Shown: piece by piece, positions 46,137 through 55,879 of the stretch | Layout: the number at the start of each line of letters is the position of its first letter | Position numbering within the stretch: position 1 is the stretch's first letter | From: JAMXLO01 sp963832895 | GTDB taxonomy: Bacteria; Pseudomonadota; Alphaproteobacteria; Acetobacterales; Acetobacteraceae | Reading direction: 5' to 3' | NCBI GenBank assembly: GCA_963832895.1 | Contig: CAWHVQ010000006.1 | Coordinates: 124,001-188,000 of the forward strand | Length of the DNA: 64,000 bases | Position numbers and translations under genes: made by a program | The notes under the pieces: generated by a model | What the model was told of the DNA's origin: nothing | The model's database searches: none | The model's input: the letters and a program-made list of their open reading frames with translations, nothing else

Positions 46137-47637
46137 ATGATGTCCGTGGACGCGATCGGCGATATCCGGCGCGCTTATTTCGAGCAGCGCCTGCCGATTA
46201 AGGAGATCGTGCGGACGCTCCGCGTCTCACGGGCTACGGTGCGCAAGGTCGTTCGGAGCCACAAGACCGCGTTCAAGTATGAGCGCGGCGTGCAGCCGGC
46301 GCCGAAGCTCGGTGCGTGGGTGGGAGTTCTGGCCCAGATCCTTGAGAAGGAGGCCAAGCTTCCGCGGCGAGAACGCCGGTCGACGCAGCGCCTGTTCGAA
46401 GAGCTGCGAGGCCGCGGTTACGATGGCGCGCATGACAGCGTGCATCGTTTCACCAAATCGTGGCGCGACGAGCAGGCTCGGACGCCGGCGCACGCCTTTG
46501 TGCCGCTGAGCTTTGCGCCCGGCGAAGCCTACCAGTTCGACTGGAGCCACGAGACCATCACGCTGCAGGGTTTGCCGCTGGTCATCAAGGCGGCGCACAT
46601 GAAGCTGTCGCATAGCCGCATGCCATTCGTGCGCGCCTACTTCCGCGAGACACAAGAACTGGTGTTCGATGCGCACGACAAGGCTTTTGAGTTTTACGGC
46701 GGCATCTGTCGGCGCGGGATCTACGACAACATGAAGACTGCGGTGGAAGCGATCTTCGTGGGCAAGGCGCGCCAATATAATCGCCGTTTTCTCCAGATGT
46801 GTTCACATCATCTGGTTGAGCCAGTTGCCTGCACGGCCCGCATCGGGTTGGGAGAAGGGACAGGTCGAAAACCAGATCGGCAATCTGCGCGATCAGCTGT
46901 TCCGGCCCAAGCCGCGGGTATCGAGCCTGGCCGATCTGAATGGCTGGTTGGCAGATCAGTGCATTGCTTATGCGAAGCGCCACAAGCATCCGGAGTTCAA
47001 GGACCGGACGATCTGGGAGGTTTTCCAGGAAGAGCAAGCGAGCCTAATGGAATTACGCGGACCATTCGATGGTTTTGTCGAAAAGGCCGTCAGGGCTACC
47101 ACCACGTGCCTGATCATGGCCGACCATAATCGCTACAGCGTTGATGCACGAGCCGCCGGCCGGATGGTGCTGGTTCGATCTCATGCTGAGCGCATCGTGG
47201 TTCTTCTCGGCGACGAGGGGGTGGCCGACCATCCGCGCGACATCCGGCGCTATCAGATCATCTACGATCCTTGGCACTATCTGCCTGTGCTGGTGCGCAA
47301 GCCGGGTGCATTGCGCAACGGCGCGCCGTTCAAGGATTGGGCATTGCCGCCGGCGCTGGCCCAGGTTCGCGCGAAGCTGAAGCAGCATGCCGACGGCGAT
47401 CAGCAATTCGTCAAAGTCCTCGGTGCAGTATTGGCTCATGGCTTGTCGGCCGTGGAGGCTGCCTGCGCCGAGGCGCTCGCGGCGGGGATCGCCAGCGGCG
47501 ACGTGATCCTGACCGTGCTGGCGCGCCGGCACCAACCCCCGACGCCGGCTTCGATCACCACGCCGGATGGCCTGCGCCTGAAGGTCGAGCCCGTGGCCGA
47601 TTGCGGCCGCTATGACAGCATACGAAAGGTCGCCTGA
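46137..47637 (+). pseudogene. istA: IS21 transposase, frameshifted
   Basis: ATG 46137 opens a transposase of the second IS21 subtype: RVSRATVRKVVRS (helix-turn-helix), HAFVPLSFAPGEAYQFDWSH (catalytic Asp), RRGIYDNMKTAV. After HHLVEPVACT one extra base near 46835 shifts the frame; removing it gives PASGWEKGQVENQIG with the catalytic Glu and the rest to 47637. About 500 residues when restored. The helper gene downstream is intact, so a single base separates this element from a full one. Confidence 0.88.
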
Positions 47638-48365
47638 TGGAACGCCACGAGATCCTGGACGCCATGACCGAATTGAAGCTCTACGGCATGCGCGCGAGTT
47701 TCGACGAGATCGCCGGCAAGGGCCTGGCGCGGCGTGACGAGATCTATCCGCTCATCGCCAGCCTGATCAGGGCCGAACGCACGCATCGGCAGGCTCGCTC
47801 AATCAGCTATCGCATCAGTGGCGCCAAGTTCCCGGTGCTGAAGGACCTGGACAAGTTCGTCTTTGGCGACACGATGATTGACGAGGGCCAGGTGCGCGAA
47901 CTCGCAACCGGCGCGTTCCTCGATGCCAAACGCAACGCAATTTTTATCGGCGGCACGGGCACCGGCAAAACGCATCTCTGCATTGGCGTGGCATCCGCGA
48001 TCATTCGCAGCCGTGCGCGCGGCAGGTTCTTCAACCTGGTCGATCTGGTCAACCAGCTCGAGCAGGAGAAGGCGGCTGGTCGCAGCGGTCGGCTCGCCGA
48101 GACGCTGTTGCGCTATGATGTCATTGTCATCGACGAACTTGGCTATTTGCCGTTCAGCCAGTCCGGCGGCCAACTGCTGTTCCATCTGATCAGCAAGCTT
48201 TACGAGAACACGTCGCTGCTCATCACCACCAATCTGGCGTTTGCAGATTGGCCGCAGGTTTTTGGCGACGCCAAGATGACGACTGCCATGCTCGACCGCC
48301 TGACGCACCACTGCGACATCGTCGAAACCGGCAACACCAGCTGGCGCTTCAAGAACCGAAACTGA
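47637..48365 (+). CDS. istB: IS21 transposition helper ATPase, copy 2
   Basis: A 242-residue AAA+ protein from ATG 47637, whose first base overlaps the istA stop (TGATG). Walker A AIFIGGTGTGKTHLCIGVA, Walker B VIVIDELGYLPFSQSGG, sensor LLITTNLAFADWPQ, and the arginine-finger region AMLDRLTHHCDIVETGN are complete. It differs clearly from the copy at 42.5 kb. Confidence 0.95.
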   Translation: MERHEILDAMTELKLYGMRASFDEIAGKGLARRDEIYPLIASLIRAERTHRQARSISYRISGAKFPVLKDLDKFVFGDTMIDEGQVRELATGAFLDAKRNAIFIGGTGTGKTHLCIGVASAIIRSRARGRFFNLVDLVNQLEQEKAAGRSGRLAETLLRYDVIVIDELGYLPFSQSGGQLLFHLISKLYENTSLLITTNLAFADWPQVFGDAKMTTAMLDRLTHHCDIVETGNTSWRFKNRN

Positions 48366-48664
48366 CCTCGCCACCCCACGCCCTCGCTGTCCGCTATGGA
48401 TAAGTGGCCTGCCTACGCCAGAACTCTCGACGGTCGCTCCGGCAGGCCACTTACCCACAGCCTCCCAACACCCGCAAACGCCATCCCGCGGAGCTCTATC
48501 AAGCCCAAGAGGGGTCGCGATTGCGCGCGAAATGGGGGGCGCAGTTGCGAGCGATTTGACAGTTCTTGGTCCGAGTCACGCCTGGACGATGCCAGCACGA
48601 AGCGCGACCAGCCGGCGCAAGAACGCGCTTGCCTCCTCGGCGTTTCGGTGTGCAACTCGCCGGA

Positions 48665-49020
48665 TGTTCTCCGGCGGCGCCCAGCAGCGTCAGCAAGACC
48701 ACTGCGAAGGCATTGATCAGCCACAGGCGGTCGCGCCGGTCCGGCGTGCTGACATGCATCGATCCGAGCCCCATGCCGAAGCGGAGATCCTTTGTGTCGC
48801 GGAAACCGCCCTCGATCTCGCTTGGCGTACAGGTTGATCAAGGCCCGCGCGGGTTCGTCGGCGGTGCTCGCCGCAAGGCACCACGGCTCTTTCATGCCTT
48901 TCGCCCGCACGCAGACCACGGTGGCGACCGGATACGCCTCGGCGGTGACGGCCGCACCGCGCAGTGTTCGCGCGCGACCGCCGGCGCCAACCCAATCGGC
49001 CGCGGCCCGCGCCTCGCCAT
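48665..49020 (-). pseudogene. IS4-family transposase internal fragment
   Basis: This stretch is nearly identical to 51317-51676 of the complete IS4 element and includes AEAYPVATVVCVRAKGMKEP and the region before the YREK motif. A few bases missing near 48829 destroy the KRWEIEGG part. It ends abruptly at both sides. It fuses on the right to a groEL scrap. Confidence 0.85.
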
Positions 49021-49093
49021 CCCCACCGACGCGGATCACAGCCACGCCACCAGCAAGCTTCGCCAGTCGTTGCGGTCGCTCCCGCGGATGATG
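49021..49093 (-). pseudogene. groEL fragment (minus strand)
   Basis: Reading leftward, RLAKLAGGVAVIRVGG is exactly the conserved GroEL segment near residue 365-380, also present in the complete gene at 53.5 kb. The fragment is fused in frame to the IS4 fragment. It shows a groEL-IS4 joint was duplicated and cut down. Confidence 0.75.
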
Positions 49094-49209
49094 ACCTAGA
49101 GTCCGTGGGCGCTTCCAAAGCAGTGGACGATGAGGACGCTGTCGAAATCGAAGACGACACCGATGCTGATATTGCAATCGATCCCGATCTCGCGAAGGCG
49201 ACCGACTGA
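49080..49209 (+). pseudogene. Acidic C-terminal fragment
   Basis: An open frame ends DDEDAVEIEDDTDADIAIDP then DLAKATD and stop. Such an Asp/Glu-rich tail resembles the C-terminus of FYDLN-acid-type (TIGR02300) proteins, but the diagnostic N-terminus is not present, so the call is tentative. Confidence 0.3.
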
Positions 49210-50302
49210 GTCTTCTAGGAGCCGCACATGATCAGACAGACGCTGCGTCAGCCGTCGCTCAAGTTCACTCGGCACACAAATCAAACCCGGTCAAGCAGCT
49301 TCAGCTTCGATGTGGTTGCAGCGACATCCGATGCAGAACGCCCTCACCGACACACCGGACGCAGACAGCTCCGATACCGCCGAGTGGGCAGAGTTCCGCA
49401 TCAACGCGACGACCTACCGCACTTACGACACACGTCGACACGATAGCCGAGGCTGGGCAAGGGCAACCGGCTTGACCCATGCCACCGAAGCGACCTGCGC
49501 CAGGGTAGGCTATGCGCTGCCGAGGTCAAGCGCGCCGTGACAGCCGACGAAACCGCAAAGTCAAGCTGCCGATCGCGGGGAAGAGACCCCGCGCAAGCCG
49601 CCTCAACCTTCGTCACGCTAAGCTGGCTGCTGACATCGTCTGGTGGAGACACTGGGGAGGTGGAGGACTCATTCCGCGCGGCCTTGGCGACTTGCCTGGC
49701 GACGAGGGCCAGCATGTCTATCTGGCGCGACTGCTCCCGGCGAAGGCTGACACAGCCGGCGCGGACCGAGGAAGCGGGCGCGAGGGCCAGAAATCCGTTC
49801 GGCGTGGAGATTCCAGTCCTCCCTGCAGTCGACACTCTGAATTTCGAATTGATTTTGTCGACGGCGGCGTCAAGCGACATTGACGCTGCCGGGCGGGCAG
49901 CGCACTTCCTCGGAGATGCGACCGCCTCCTAGCCATGAATTCGCTACCTGCTGCACTGTCTCGTTGGCCATAGCGGTCGTCGGCACGAAAAGTTCCGCCA
50001 ACAGCTTGAATTCGATGTCGCGGTATCCCAAATCAGAGGGGCTCTCCCAGGACCAAAGTGCCAGATGAGCAGCGCCTCAAGTTTGCTGCACTCGAAGGTG
50101 GTGCTGCACGGAGTCGCTCTAGATCAAGTGGTACTGTGAACCCGAAGGGAGATTGCTTGTGGCATATTTCTCGGGCCTCTTGAAGAGCGCCCGGCGCAAT
50201 CCTGACAGTTATTCTTACCTGGAATATTTCGTCCCACCCATCGTAATTCCAGGTTTGGTCATAGCCGCGGTTGTCATCGTTGCTGCATGTCGATGGTGGT
50301 GA
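49210..50302. other. Region without a recognised gene
   Basis: More than 1 kb with only overlapping, weakly supported frames. A minus-strand frame (49880 to 49401, MSLDAAVDKINSKF...) is long but has no start signal or family match. Flanked by groEL scraps, this is probably a scar of rearrangement. Confidence 0.45.
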
Positions 50303-50430
50303 TAACCCAGCTACAGCCGAGTTCAAGGACATGGTCAAACCCGGCATCATCGACCCCACGAAGGTGGCGCGGTCCGCGTTGCATCACACCGCGTCGGTCG
50401 GTTCGCTGATTGATCACCGCGGAGGCGATG
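50303..50430 (+). pseudogene. groEL C-terminal fragment (plus strand)
   Basis: AEFKDMVKPGIIDPTKVARS followed by ALHHTASVGSLI aligns to the GroEL segment EFKDLVKAGIVDPTKVVRTA of the complete copy, about 40 residues from its C-terminus. It has drifted (HHTASVGS for QDAASVAG) and lacks the GGM tail. A relic of an older groEL. Confidence 0.7.
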
Positions 50431-50541
50431 GCGGGCGAGCGGCGGGAGTAATCCGCTGTCGGCAATGGGTCGGGCTACTGAGCAAAGCGTGCGACGATCC
50501 AGCACGAGCCCCGTTGTACGCTCACAGGAGAGGAGGGTCCG

Positions 50542-50847
50542 ATGGTGGATCAGGATGCACCCGATCCGCAGTTTGACGCGATGACCGCTCGCCTGTTGCG
50601 TCGCGAGGCATTGCGCCGCGCAATGCAGAAATTGAACACGACATCCGCGCCAGGGCTTGAAGCAGCTCTGGCGCGGATTTCGGCTGAAGTCACGGCCGAT
50701 GCCGCCGAAGCCAGGGGTCCGCCCACAACAGGACCCGGCCATCCGACGGCCGCCAGGATTAGGACCAATGCTGCATGGCGCACGATCCAAGGCCGGTCGC
50801 CTGCCGGCACCGTTCGAGTAGACATGAATGCGCGGGATGCCATTTAG
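50542..50847 (+). CDS. Small hypothetical protein
   Basis: A 101-residue protein from ATG 50542 with a strong AGAGGAGG ribosome-binding site six bases upstream. The N-terminal half is helical (MTARLLRREALRRAMQKLN), the C-terminal half Pro/Thr/Arg-rich. No family recognised. The ribosome-binding site is the main reason to keep it. Confidence 0.5.
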   Translation: MVDQDAPDPQFDAMTARLLRREALRRAMQKLNTTSAPGLEAALARISAEVTADAAEARGPPTTGPGHPTAARIRTNAAWRTIQGRSPAGTVRVDMNARDAI

Positions 50848-51106
50848 CTGCCCCTCCGGAAACCGCACATCAACACGCTGCGCAGCCTCCAATGCATTGA
50901 GCGCCGGCATGGCGTTTGTGACGCCACCACGTCATAGCACGAGGCGCCAAAACCGTGTTCTCCACGAACTCGGGATCATCGTGGGCGATGACTACGGACC
51001 CAGGCATGGCGCTCCCCTCAAATCTGCCGAGGTGCAGGGGGAGCGCAGTTATCTCTCAGCCGTCAGCGTCCCAAGGGTCGCGACTGGCGGTAAAGCAGTG
51101 TGGACA

Positions 51107-52471
51107 CCTCATGACTCCCCTCATTCTCAGATGGCACCGAACATTTGTGCGAAGAGGGGCTGGGCTGCGAGCATCTGGGCGAACCGCTTGATGAGTGGCA
51201 GCAGGAGGAAATCGGTCATGTTCGGCATGAGTTCGTAAAGCATGCTCCCCTGCCGGAACAGCGAATGAGTGCGCCGCTTGGTGGTGTTGGTCTTGAGGTG
51301 CCGATCGTAGCCCAGTTGTTCTCCGGCGGCGCCCAGCAGCGTCAGCAAGACCACTGCGAAGGCATTGATCAGCCACAGGCGGTCGCGCCGGTCCGGCGTG
51401 CTGACATGCATCGATCCGAGCCCCATGCCGAAGCGGAGATCCTTTGTGTCGCGGAAACCGCCCTCGATCTCCCAACGCTTGGCGTACAGGTTGATCAACG
51501 CCCGCGCGGGTTCGTCGGCGGTGCTCGCCGCAAGGCACCACGGCTCTTTCATGCCTTTCGCCCGCACGCAGACCACGGTGGCGACCGGATACGCCTCGGC
51601 GGTGACGGCCGCACCGCGCAGTGTTCGCGCGCGACCGCCGGCGCCAACCCAATCGGCCGCGGCCCGCGCCTCGCCATCGGTGGCGGTGACCGTGATGTTG
51701 CCACGGAAGCGGATGACGAAGTCGAACTTCAGTTCCTCGGTCAGCACCCGGTAGAGCTTGTGGTCGCCGAAGCCGCGATCGGCCACGATGCGCACACGGA
51801 CATCGGCGGGCAGGATTTCGGCCAGACGCACCAGGACCTGATACTCGTAGCCGTTGCGACGGTTTTTCAACGCCGCCTTATCCACGGTCAGCCAAACCAG
51901 CGGCGTGGCCCGTCCGTGGCGAGACAACAGCGATAGCATGATTGTCGCCTGACCGTCGGCGTCGAACTCGGTCCAGTCCATCGCGACCGTGATGCTGTCG
52001 CGTTTGCCGATCACGTAAGGCACCCAATGGACCAGCAGGGCATCGACGTCGATGCCCCGGTTGGACAATAGCCGGTCCACCTGCTTGACCGCGTGCTTGG
52101 TCAGCCGCCCGCGCGCCAGCGCCAGACCCTGGCCGATCAGGCTGACCGCCAGCGACGCGGACTGGATCGCCCCGAGCGCGGCGCCGGCCAAGGACTTCAC
52201 TCGTTTGGCGTGCAGGTCGTCGCCAAACAGCGCGTCGAGGAAGCCGTGAACACCGTCAATCGAAAGTGGCCGACGAATCGCCATGGCATGGGTCCCAGCG
52301 CAGGATGATGGTCATGGAAACGCGCCTCGACCGCACAGGGGCCGACACCACCGCAAATAACATCATTCGAACCGCTCGCGCGACCACCGGATTCTTTCCG
52401 CAAACCGCGCCAAGGCGATCTGATTCTTTTCAGTCAGGTATCGCCAAGCCGGAATGAGGGGAGGCATGAGG
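51107..52471 (-). mobile_element. IS4-family insertion sequence
   Basis: CCTCATGACTCCCCTCATTC (51107-51126) and GAATGAGGGGAGGCATGAGG (52452-52471) are 20-bp inverted repeats with one mismatch, bounding 1365 bases and one transposase gene. It is inserted at the 5' end of groEL. Confidence 0.88.
51127..52284 (-). CDS. IS4-family transposase
   Basis: A complete 385-residue DDE transposase. First catalytic Asp is in ITVAMDWTEFDADGQ, second in VRIVADRGFGDHKLY, and the signature Y-x2-R-x3-E-x6-K reads YAKRWEIEGGFRDTK with the catalytic Glu. The N-terminal helical domain includes VKQVDRLLSNRGIDVDALL. It starts at ATG 52284 and stops at the inner edge of the left inverted repeat. It appears functional and is the likely source of the fragment at 48.7 kb. 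Confidence 0.94.
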   Translation of the reverse strand: MAIRRPLSIDGVHGFLDALFGDDLHAKRVKSLAGAALGAIQSASLAVSLIGQGLALARGRLTKHAVKQVDRLLSNRGIDVDALLVHWVPYVIGKRDSITVAMDWTEFDADGQATIMLSLLSRHGRATPLVWLTVDKAALKNRRNGYEYQVLVRLAEILPADVRVRIVADRGFGDHKLYRVLTEELKFDFVIRFRGNITVTATDGEARAAADWVGAGGRARTLRGAAVTAEAYPVATVVCVRAKGMKEPWCLAASTADEPARALINLYAKRWEIEGGFRDTKDLRFGMGLGSMHVSTPDRRDRLWLINAFAVVLLTLLGAAGEQLGYDRHLKTNTTKRRTHSLFRQGSMLYELMPNMTDFLLLPLIKRFAQMLAAQPLFAQMFGAI

Positions 52472-54094
52472 TTCGGCGACGATGCCCGTCAGCGTATGCT
52501 GCGGGGTGTCGATATACTTGCCGCAGCGGTAAATATTACGCTCGGCCCGAAGGGCCGCAACGTGGTGCTCGACAAGAGTTATGGCGCACCGCGCATCACC
52601 AAGGATGGCGTGACCGTCGCGAAGGAGATCGAGCTCTCCGACAAGTTCGAGAACATGGGCGCGCAAATGGTGCGTGAGGTCGCGTCTAAGACCAGCGACG
52701 TTGCCGGTGACGGTACCACCACTGCAACCGTTCTCGCTCAGGCCATCGTGCGCGAGGGCGCCAAGGCGGTCGCCGCGGGCATGAACCCGATGGACCTCAA
52801 GCGCGGCATCGACCGGGCAGTAAGCGCCGTCGTCGACGAGCTCAAGAAGAGGACCAACAAGATCACCACGCCGGCTGAGACTGCACAGGTTGGAGCGATC
52901 GCCGCGAACGGCGAAGTGGAGATCGGCAAAATGATCTCCGAGGCGATGCAAAAAGTTGGCAACGAGGGCGTCATCACGGTCGAGGAGGCGAAGGGCATAC
53001 AGACCGAGCTTGAAGTAGTCGAGGGCATGCAGTTCGACCGCGGCTATGTCTCGCCTTATTTCATCACCAACGCCGAGAAGATGATTGCCGAGCTGGCCGA
53101 GCCCTACATCTTGATCCACGAAAAGAAGCTCTCCAGCCTGCAACCGATGCTATCGCTGCTGGAGAGCATCGTACAGTCCGGCAAGCCGTTGCTGATCGTG
53201 GCCGAGGATGTCGAGGGTGAAGCGCTCGCTACTCTCGTCGTCAACAAACTGCGCGGTGGCCTGAAGGTCGGCGCGGTGAAGGCGCCCGGTTTCGGTGATC
53301 GTCGCAAGGCGATGCTCGAAAACATCGGGATCCTCACTGGTGGCGATGTGATCAGCGAGGACCTCAGTATCAAGCTCGAGAATGTCACGCTGAAAATGCT
53401 CGGCCGGGCGAAGAGGGTGCTTATAGAGAAGGAAAACACGACGATCATCGAAGGCGCCGGCAAGAAGCAGGACATCATCGGCCGCTGCAACCAGATCCGT
53501 GCACAGATCGAGGAGACCACATCGGACTACGATCGCGAGAAGCTACAGGAGCGTTTGGCGAAGCTCGCGGGCGGAGTGGCGGTGATCCGCGTGGGCGGGG
53601 CCTCCGAGGTGGAGGTGAAGGAGCGTAAAGACCGCGTTGACGACGCGCTGCATGCGACACGGGCGGCGGTGGAGGAAGGCGTTGTCGCGGGCGGCGGTGT
53701 GCCGTTGGCACGTGCATCGCTCATTCTGTCGAAGCTGAAGGGAGACAATGACGATCAGCGCTTCGGCATCGAGATCGTGCGCAAGGCGGTGCAGACCCCG
53801 CTGCGGCAGATTGCCGAAAATGCCGGCGAGGATGGTGCGGTGATCTCCGGGAAAATCCTCGACAGGGACGAGTACAACTGGGGCTTTGACGCGCAGAGTG
53901 GCGAGTTCAAGGACCTGGTAAAGGCCGGCATCGTTGACCCGACCAAGGTAGTACGGACGGCGCTGCAGGACGCCGCTTCAGTCGCCGGTCTGCTGGTGAC
54001 CACCGAGGCGATGGTCGCTGAGAAGCCTGAGAAGAAGGCTCCCGCTATGCCGGGTGGTGGCGGCATGGGCGGGATGGGCGATATGGACTACTGA
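52466..54094 (+). CDS. groL: Chaperonin GroEL, start supplied by the IS4 end
   Basis: A 542-residue 60-kDa chaperonin: RFGDDARQRMLRGVDILA, VTLGPKGRNVV-type ITLGPKGRNVVLDKS, DGVTVAKEIEL, the ATP-binding GDGTTTATVLAQAI, VEEGVVAGGGVPL, and the tail PAMPGGGGMGGMGDMDY. The usual first residues (M-A-A-K-D-V) are missing; the sequence joins the IS4 right end directly at R-F-G. ATG 52466 lies within the IS4 inverted repeat, with GAGGGGAGG just before it; ATG 52454 is also in frame. No groES is adjacent, so this is probably a secondary copy. It folds proteins in the cytoplasm as a 14-mer; loss of a few N-terminal residues may be tolerated. Confidence 0.93.
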   Translation: MRFGDDARQRMLRGVDILAAAVNITLGPKGRNVVLDKSYGAPRITKDGVTVAKEIELSDKFENMGAQMVREVASKTSDVAGDGTTTATVLAQAIVREGAKAVAAGMNPMDLKRGIDRAVSAVVDELKKRTNKITTPAETAQVGAIAANGEVEIGKMISEAMQKVGNEGVITVEEAKGIQTELEVVEGMQFDRGYVSPYFITNAEKMIAELAEPYILIHEKKLSSLQPMLSLLESIVQSGKPLLIVAEDVEGEALATLVVNKLRGGLKVGAVKAPGFGDRRKAMLENIGILTGGDVISEDLSIKLENVTLKMLGRAKRVLIEKENTTIIEGAGKKQDIIGRCNQIRAQIEETTSDYDREKLQERLAKLAGGVAVIRVGGASEVEVKERKDRVDDALHATRAAVEEGVVAGGGVPLARASLILSKLKGDNDDQRFGIEIVRKAVQTPLRQIAENAGEDGAVISGKILDRDEYNWGFDAQSGEFKDLVKAGIVDPTKVVRTALQDAASVAGLLVTTEAMVAEKPEKKAPAMPGGGGMGGMGDMDY

Positions 54095-54110
54095 TCGGAG
54101 TTGATCAGTG

Positions 54111-54153
54111 CAAGACGGGGGGCGGGTCGCAAGATCCGCCCCTCGTCTTGCTT
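54111..54153 (+). terminator. Rho-independent terminator after groEL
   Basis: CAAGACGGGGGGCGGG and CCGCCCCTCGTCTTG form a long GC-rich hairpin with a short loop, followed by CTTT. It begins 16 bases after the groEL stop. Confidence 0.88.
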
Positions 54154-54616
54154 TGGCGACTTGCCGCGAACCCGAAGATCCACGTGCCATGCACCCCCGC
54201 GCAACGCTCCCGGTTGCGGGAGTGGCCCAGCCCCGGTCGCAGAGATGTCGACCTGCACGAATCTCGTCGTCCCCGACCAGCTTGGGCACTTACCATGCGA
54301 GAGGAGCCAGTTTAGGCGTGCGCTGATCAGCATGACCAGATCTGCCTGACCGTGAGAGCCACCGAACGAGTGGCGGCCGTCGATTGCGGCTAATCGTCGG
54401 GCGGCAGGCCCATCGGGCGAGGACCGTTGGGGAGGCCGTGGATTACTGGCCGATGGTCTCCGAGAAGGGTCTGAGTAGATTCCGAGCCTACTGCTCCAGC
54501 GTCGTGGCTGGTTATAGTCGGAGACGAGCAAGTGTGTCGCGTGCAGGTCAGCTCCTTTTCATCTACGTACCGCCGGTCCAGCATCGCGCAATCCCCATTT
54601 AACGTGGAGGTGGGCT
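54154..54616. other. Intergenic region between groEL and the RMF-like gene
   Basis: No supported gene. The GGAGGT ribosome-binding site for the next gene lies at 54605-54610. A promoter for that gene should lie in this stretch but no clear -35/-10 pair stands out. Confidence 0.45.
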
Positions 54617-54850
54617 ATGAACAAGGAGCCGCAAATACTCTATGGCGTCTTCTCAAAGGGCATGGACTCCTACTTACATGAACTGCCGCGCGACAGCTGC
54701 CCTTACCCACTCGGCTCTACCGAACGGGAAGCATGGCTCGGTGGTTGGGACCAAACAGAGTACGGTAAGCGCTACAGCCATTCCGAACTCTCACTGAGCG
54801 AGCGTATCCGAGTGCAATGCCCAACACCCGCTGCATCACTATCGTGCTGA
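54617..54850 (+). CDS. Ribosome modulation factor-like small protein
   Basis: A 77-residue protein from ATG 54617 with a GGAGGT site. The core DSCPYPLGSTEREAWLGGWD resembles the ribosome modulation factor family, in which a C-P-Y ... W-L-x-G-W motif marks the conserved half. RMF binds the 30S subunit and promotes 100S dimers in stationary phase. The N-terminal GxxxG-type repeat of RMF is not obvious, so it could also be one of the short CrpP-like relatives. It is downstream of groEL and upstream of a lipid hydroxylase gene, consistent with a stress setting. Confidence 0.6.
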   Translation: MNKEPQILYGVFSKGMDSYLHELPRDSCPYPLGSTEREAWLGGWDQTEYGKRYSHSELSLSERIRVQCPTPAASLSC

Positions 54851-54997
54851 TCCAGGGCTCCGATTCTATCGAGGAACTCTTTCTACTTCACCGTATGGAT
54901 TTGTCGCCGAAGTGTTTACGTATTCAGATTCCCGATGCACCTACATAGGGTGAGAAATGCGAGTTAGCGATGGTCCACTGAGTGGGGCTTATTGTTG

Positions 54998-55525
54998 ATG
55001 ATCGAGTGGGTGCGACGGTTCCTGTGGGAGTTTCCGCTGTTTGTTCTAATAGCAATCTGTACGCATTTGGTCATGTCGAGCAGCCAAACTCTGTTCCATT
55101 ACGCCCTCGGTCATCGGAAGTTTGGCGGCGTCTTCTTCCGAAACCACATCACATTTCATCACACTTACTATGCAAAGGGCCATCTCGTCTCCTCCACCTA
55201 TTGTAGCGACGAAGGAAACAACACCCCTTACTTTCTCATCCCCACCATCCTCGTTGCCTGGGGGATTTTTCTCGTTCTCCCCCTTGATCTGTTCCTCGTA
55301 GTGATGGCTGCCAGCGCGGCATCGTTCTACGCGCACGTATATCTTGATAAAGAATACCACGTCGAAGGATCGAGGCTGGCACGCTTTGCTTGGTTCAGAC
55401 GCAAGCAGCAGCTTCACTTCGTTCACCATCTGCACGCGAACAGCAATTTCGCGGTGATTGATTTCTTCTGGGATAGGCTTCTCGGAACCTACCGAAGTCC
55501 CGACAAGGACGTTCGGTTAAGCTGA
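54998..55525 (+). CDS. Fatty acid hydroxylase / sterol desaturase family protein
   Basis: A 175-residue membrane protein with the three histidine clusters of the non-heme di-iron hydroxylase family: HYALGH, HITFHH and HFVHHLH. Two hydrophobic segments are near the N-terminus (FPLFVLIAICTHLVM) and middle (FLIPTILVAWGIFLVL). It would oxidise a lipid or fatty-acyl substrate in the inner membrane; substrate unknown. ATG 54998 is chosen; two TTG codons precede it in frame. It is shorter than typical members (~200-300), but all His boxes are present. Confidence 0.82.
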   Translation: MIEWVRRFLWEFPLFVLIAICTHLVMSSSQTLFHYALGHRKFGGVFFRNHITFHHTYYAKGHLVSSTYCSDEGNNTPYFLIPTILVAWGIFLVLPLDLFLVVMAASAASFYAHVYLDKEYHVEGSRLARFAWFRRKQQLHFVHHLHANSNFAVIDFFWDRLLGTYRSPDKDVRLS

Positions 55526-55879
55526 GACTCCGTTTGTCCTTTGACTCCACCTGTTCACCAGGTCGCTACAAATCGTCTCACAAACCGTCCCGGCACTGCG
55601 CTCGGTAGGCCGCCTCGAAATGATTGAGGCCGACGATATGGGAGTTCTGGATGATGCGCACGATGATCGGCTCAGAATTGAGCGCCAGCGGCCCGCTGAA
55701 TTGGCACACAAGTCGGACCCACAATCTCAACGTCAACGGCTGAAGGGTCAAGCTTCTGTATCCGGCCTCAGAGCATCCTCCCGGCCCAGATGGAGATCCA
55801 CGCGTTCTGATCCTCACAAATGTCTCCACGTCCCAAGCGCCATTTTTTAAGCCAAGTTCCCACGACGCCGGCTAACTGT

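Larger units (their letters stand above)
46016..48560 (+). mobile_element. IS21-family insertion sequence, copy 2 (different subtype)
   Basis: The left end TGTGAAATCGCTCGCAATAG and the right end, reading inward as TGTCAAATCGCTCGCAACTG, bound 2545 bases with istA/istB. A second inner repeat ATCGCGACCCCTC occurs at both ends. The left flank is the RepA gene, the right flank IS4 debris, so the original target is not preserved on both sides. Confidence 0.88.

Noticed and set aside
48413..49177. 254-codon minus-strand frame considered as one gene
   Set aside because: It is a chance fusion of IS21 end, IS4 fragment and groEL fragment.
49401..49880. 159-codon minus-strand frame considered as a gene
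   Set aside because: No ribosome-binding site or family match, and it lies in a rearranged region.
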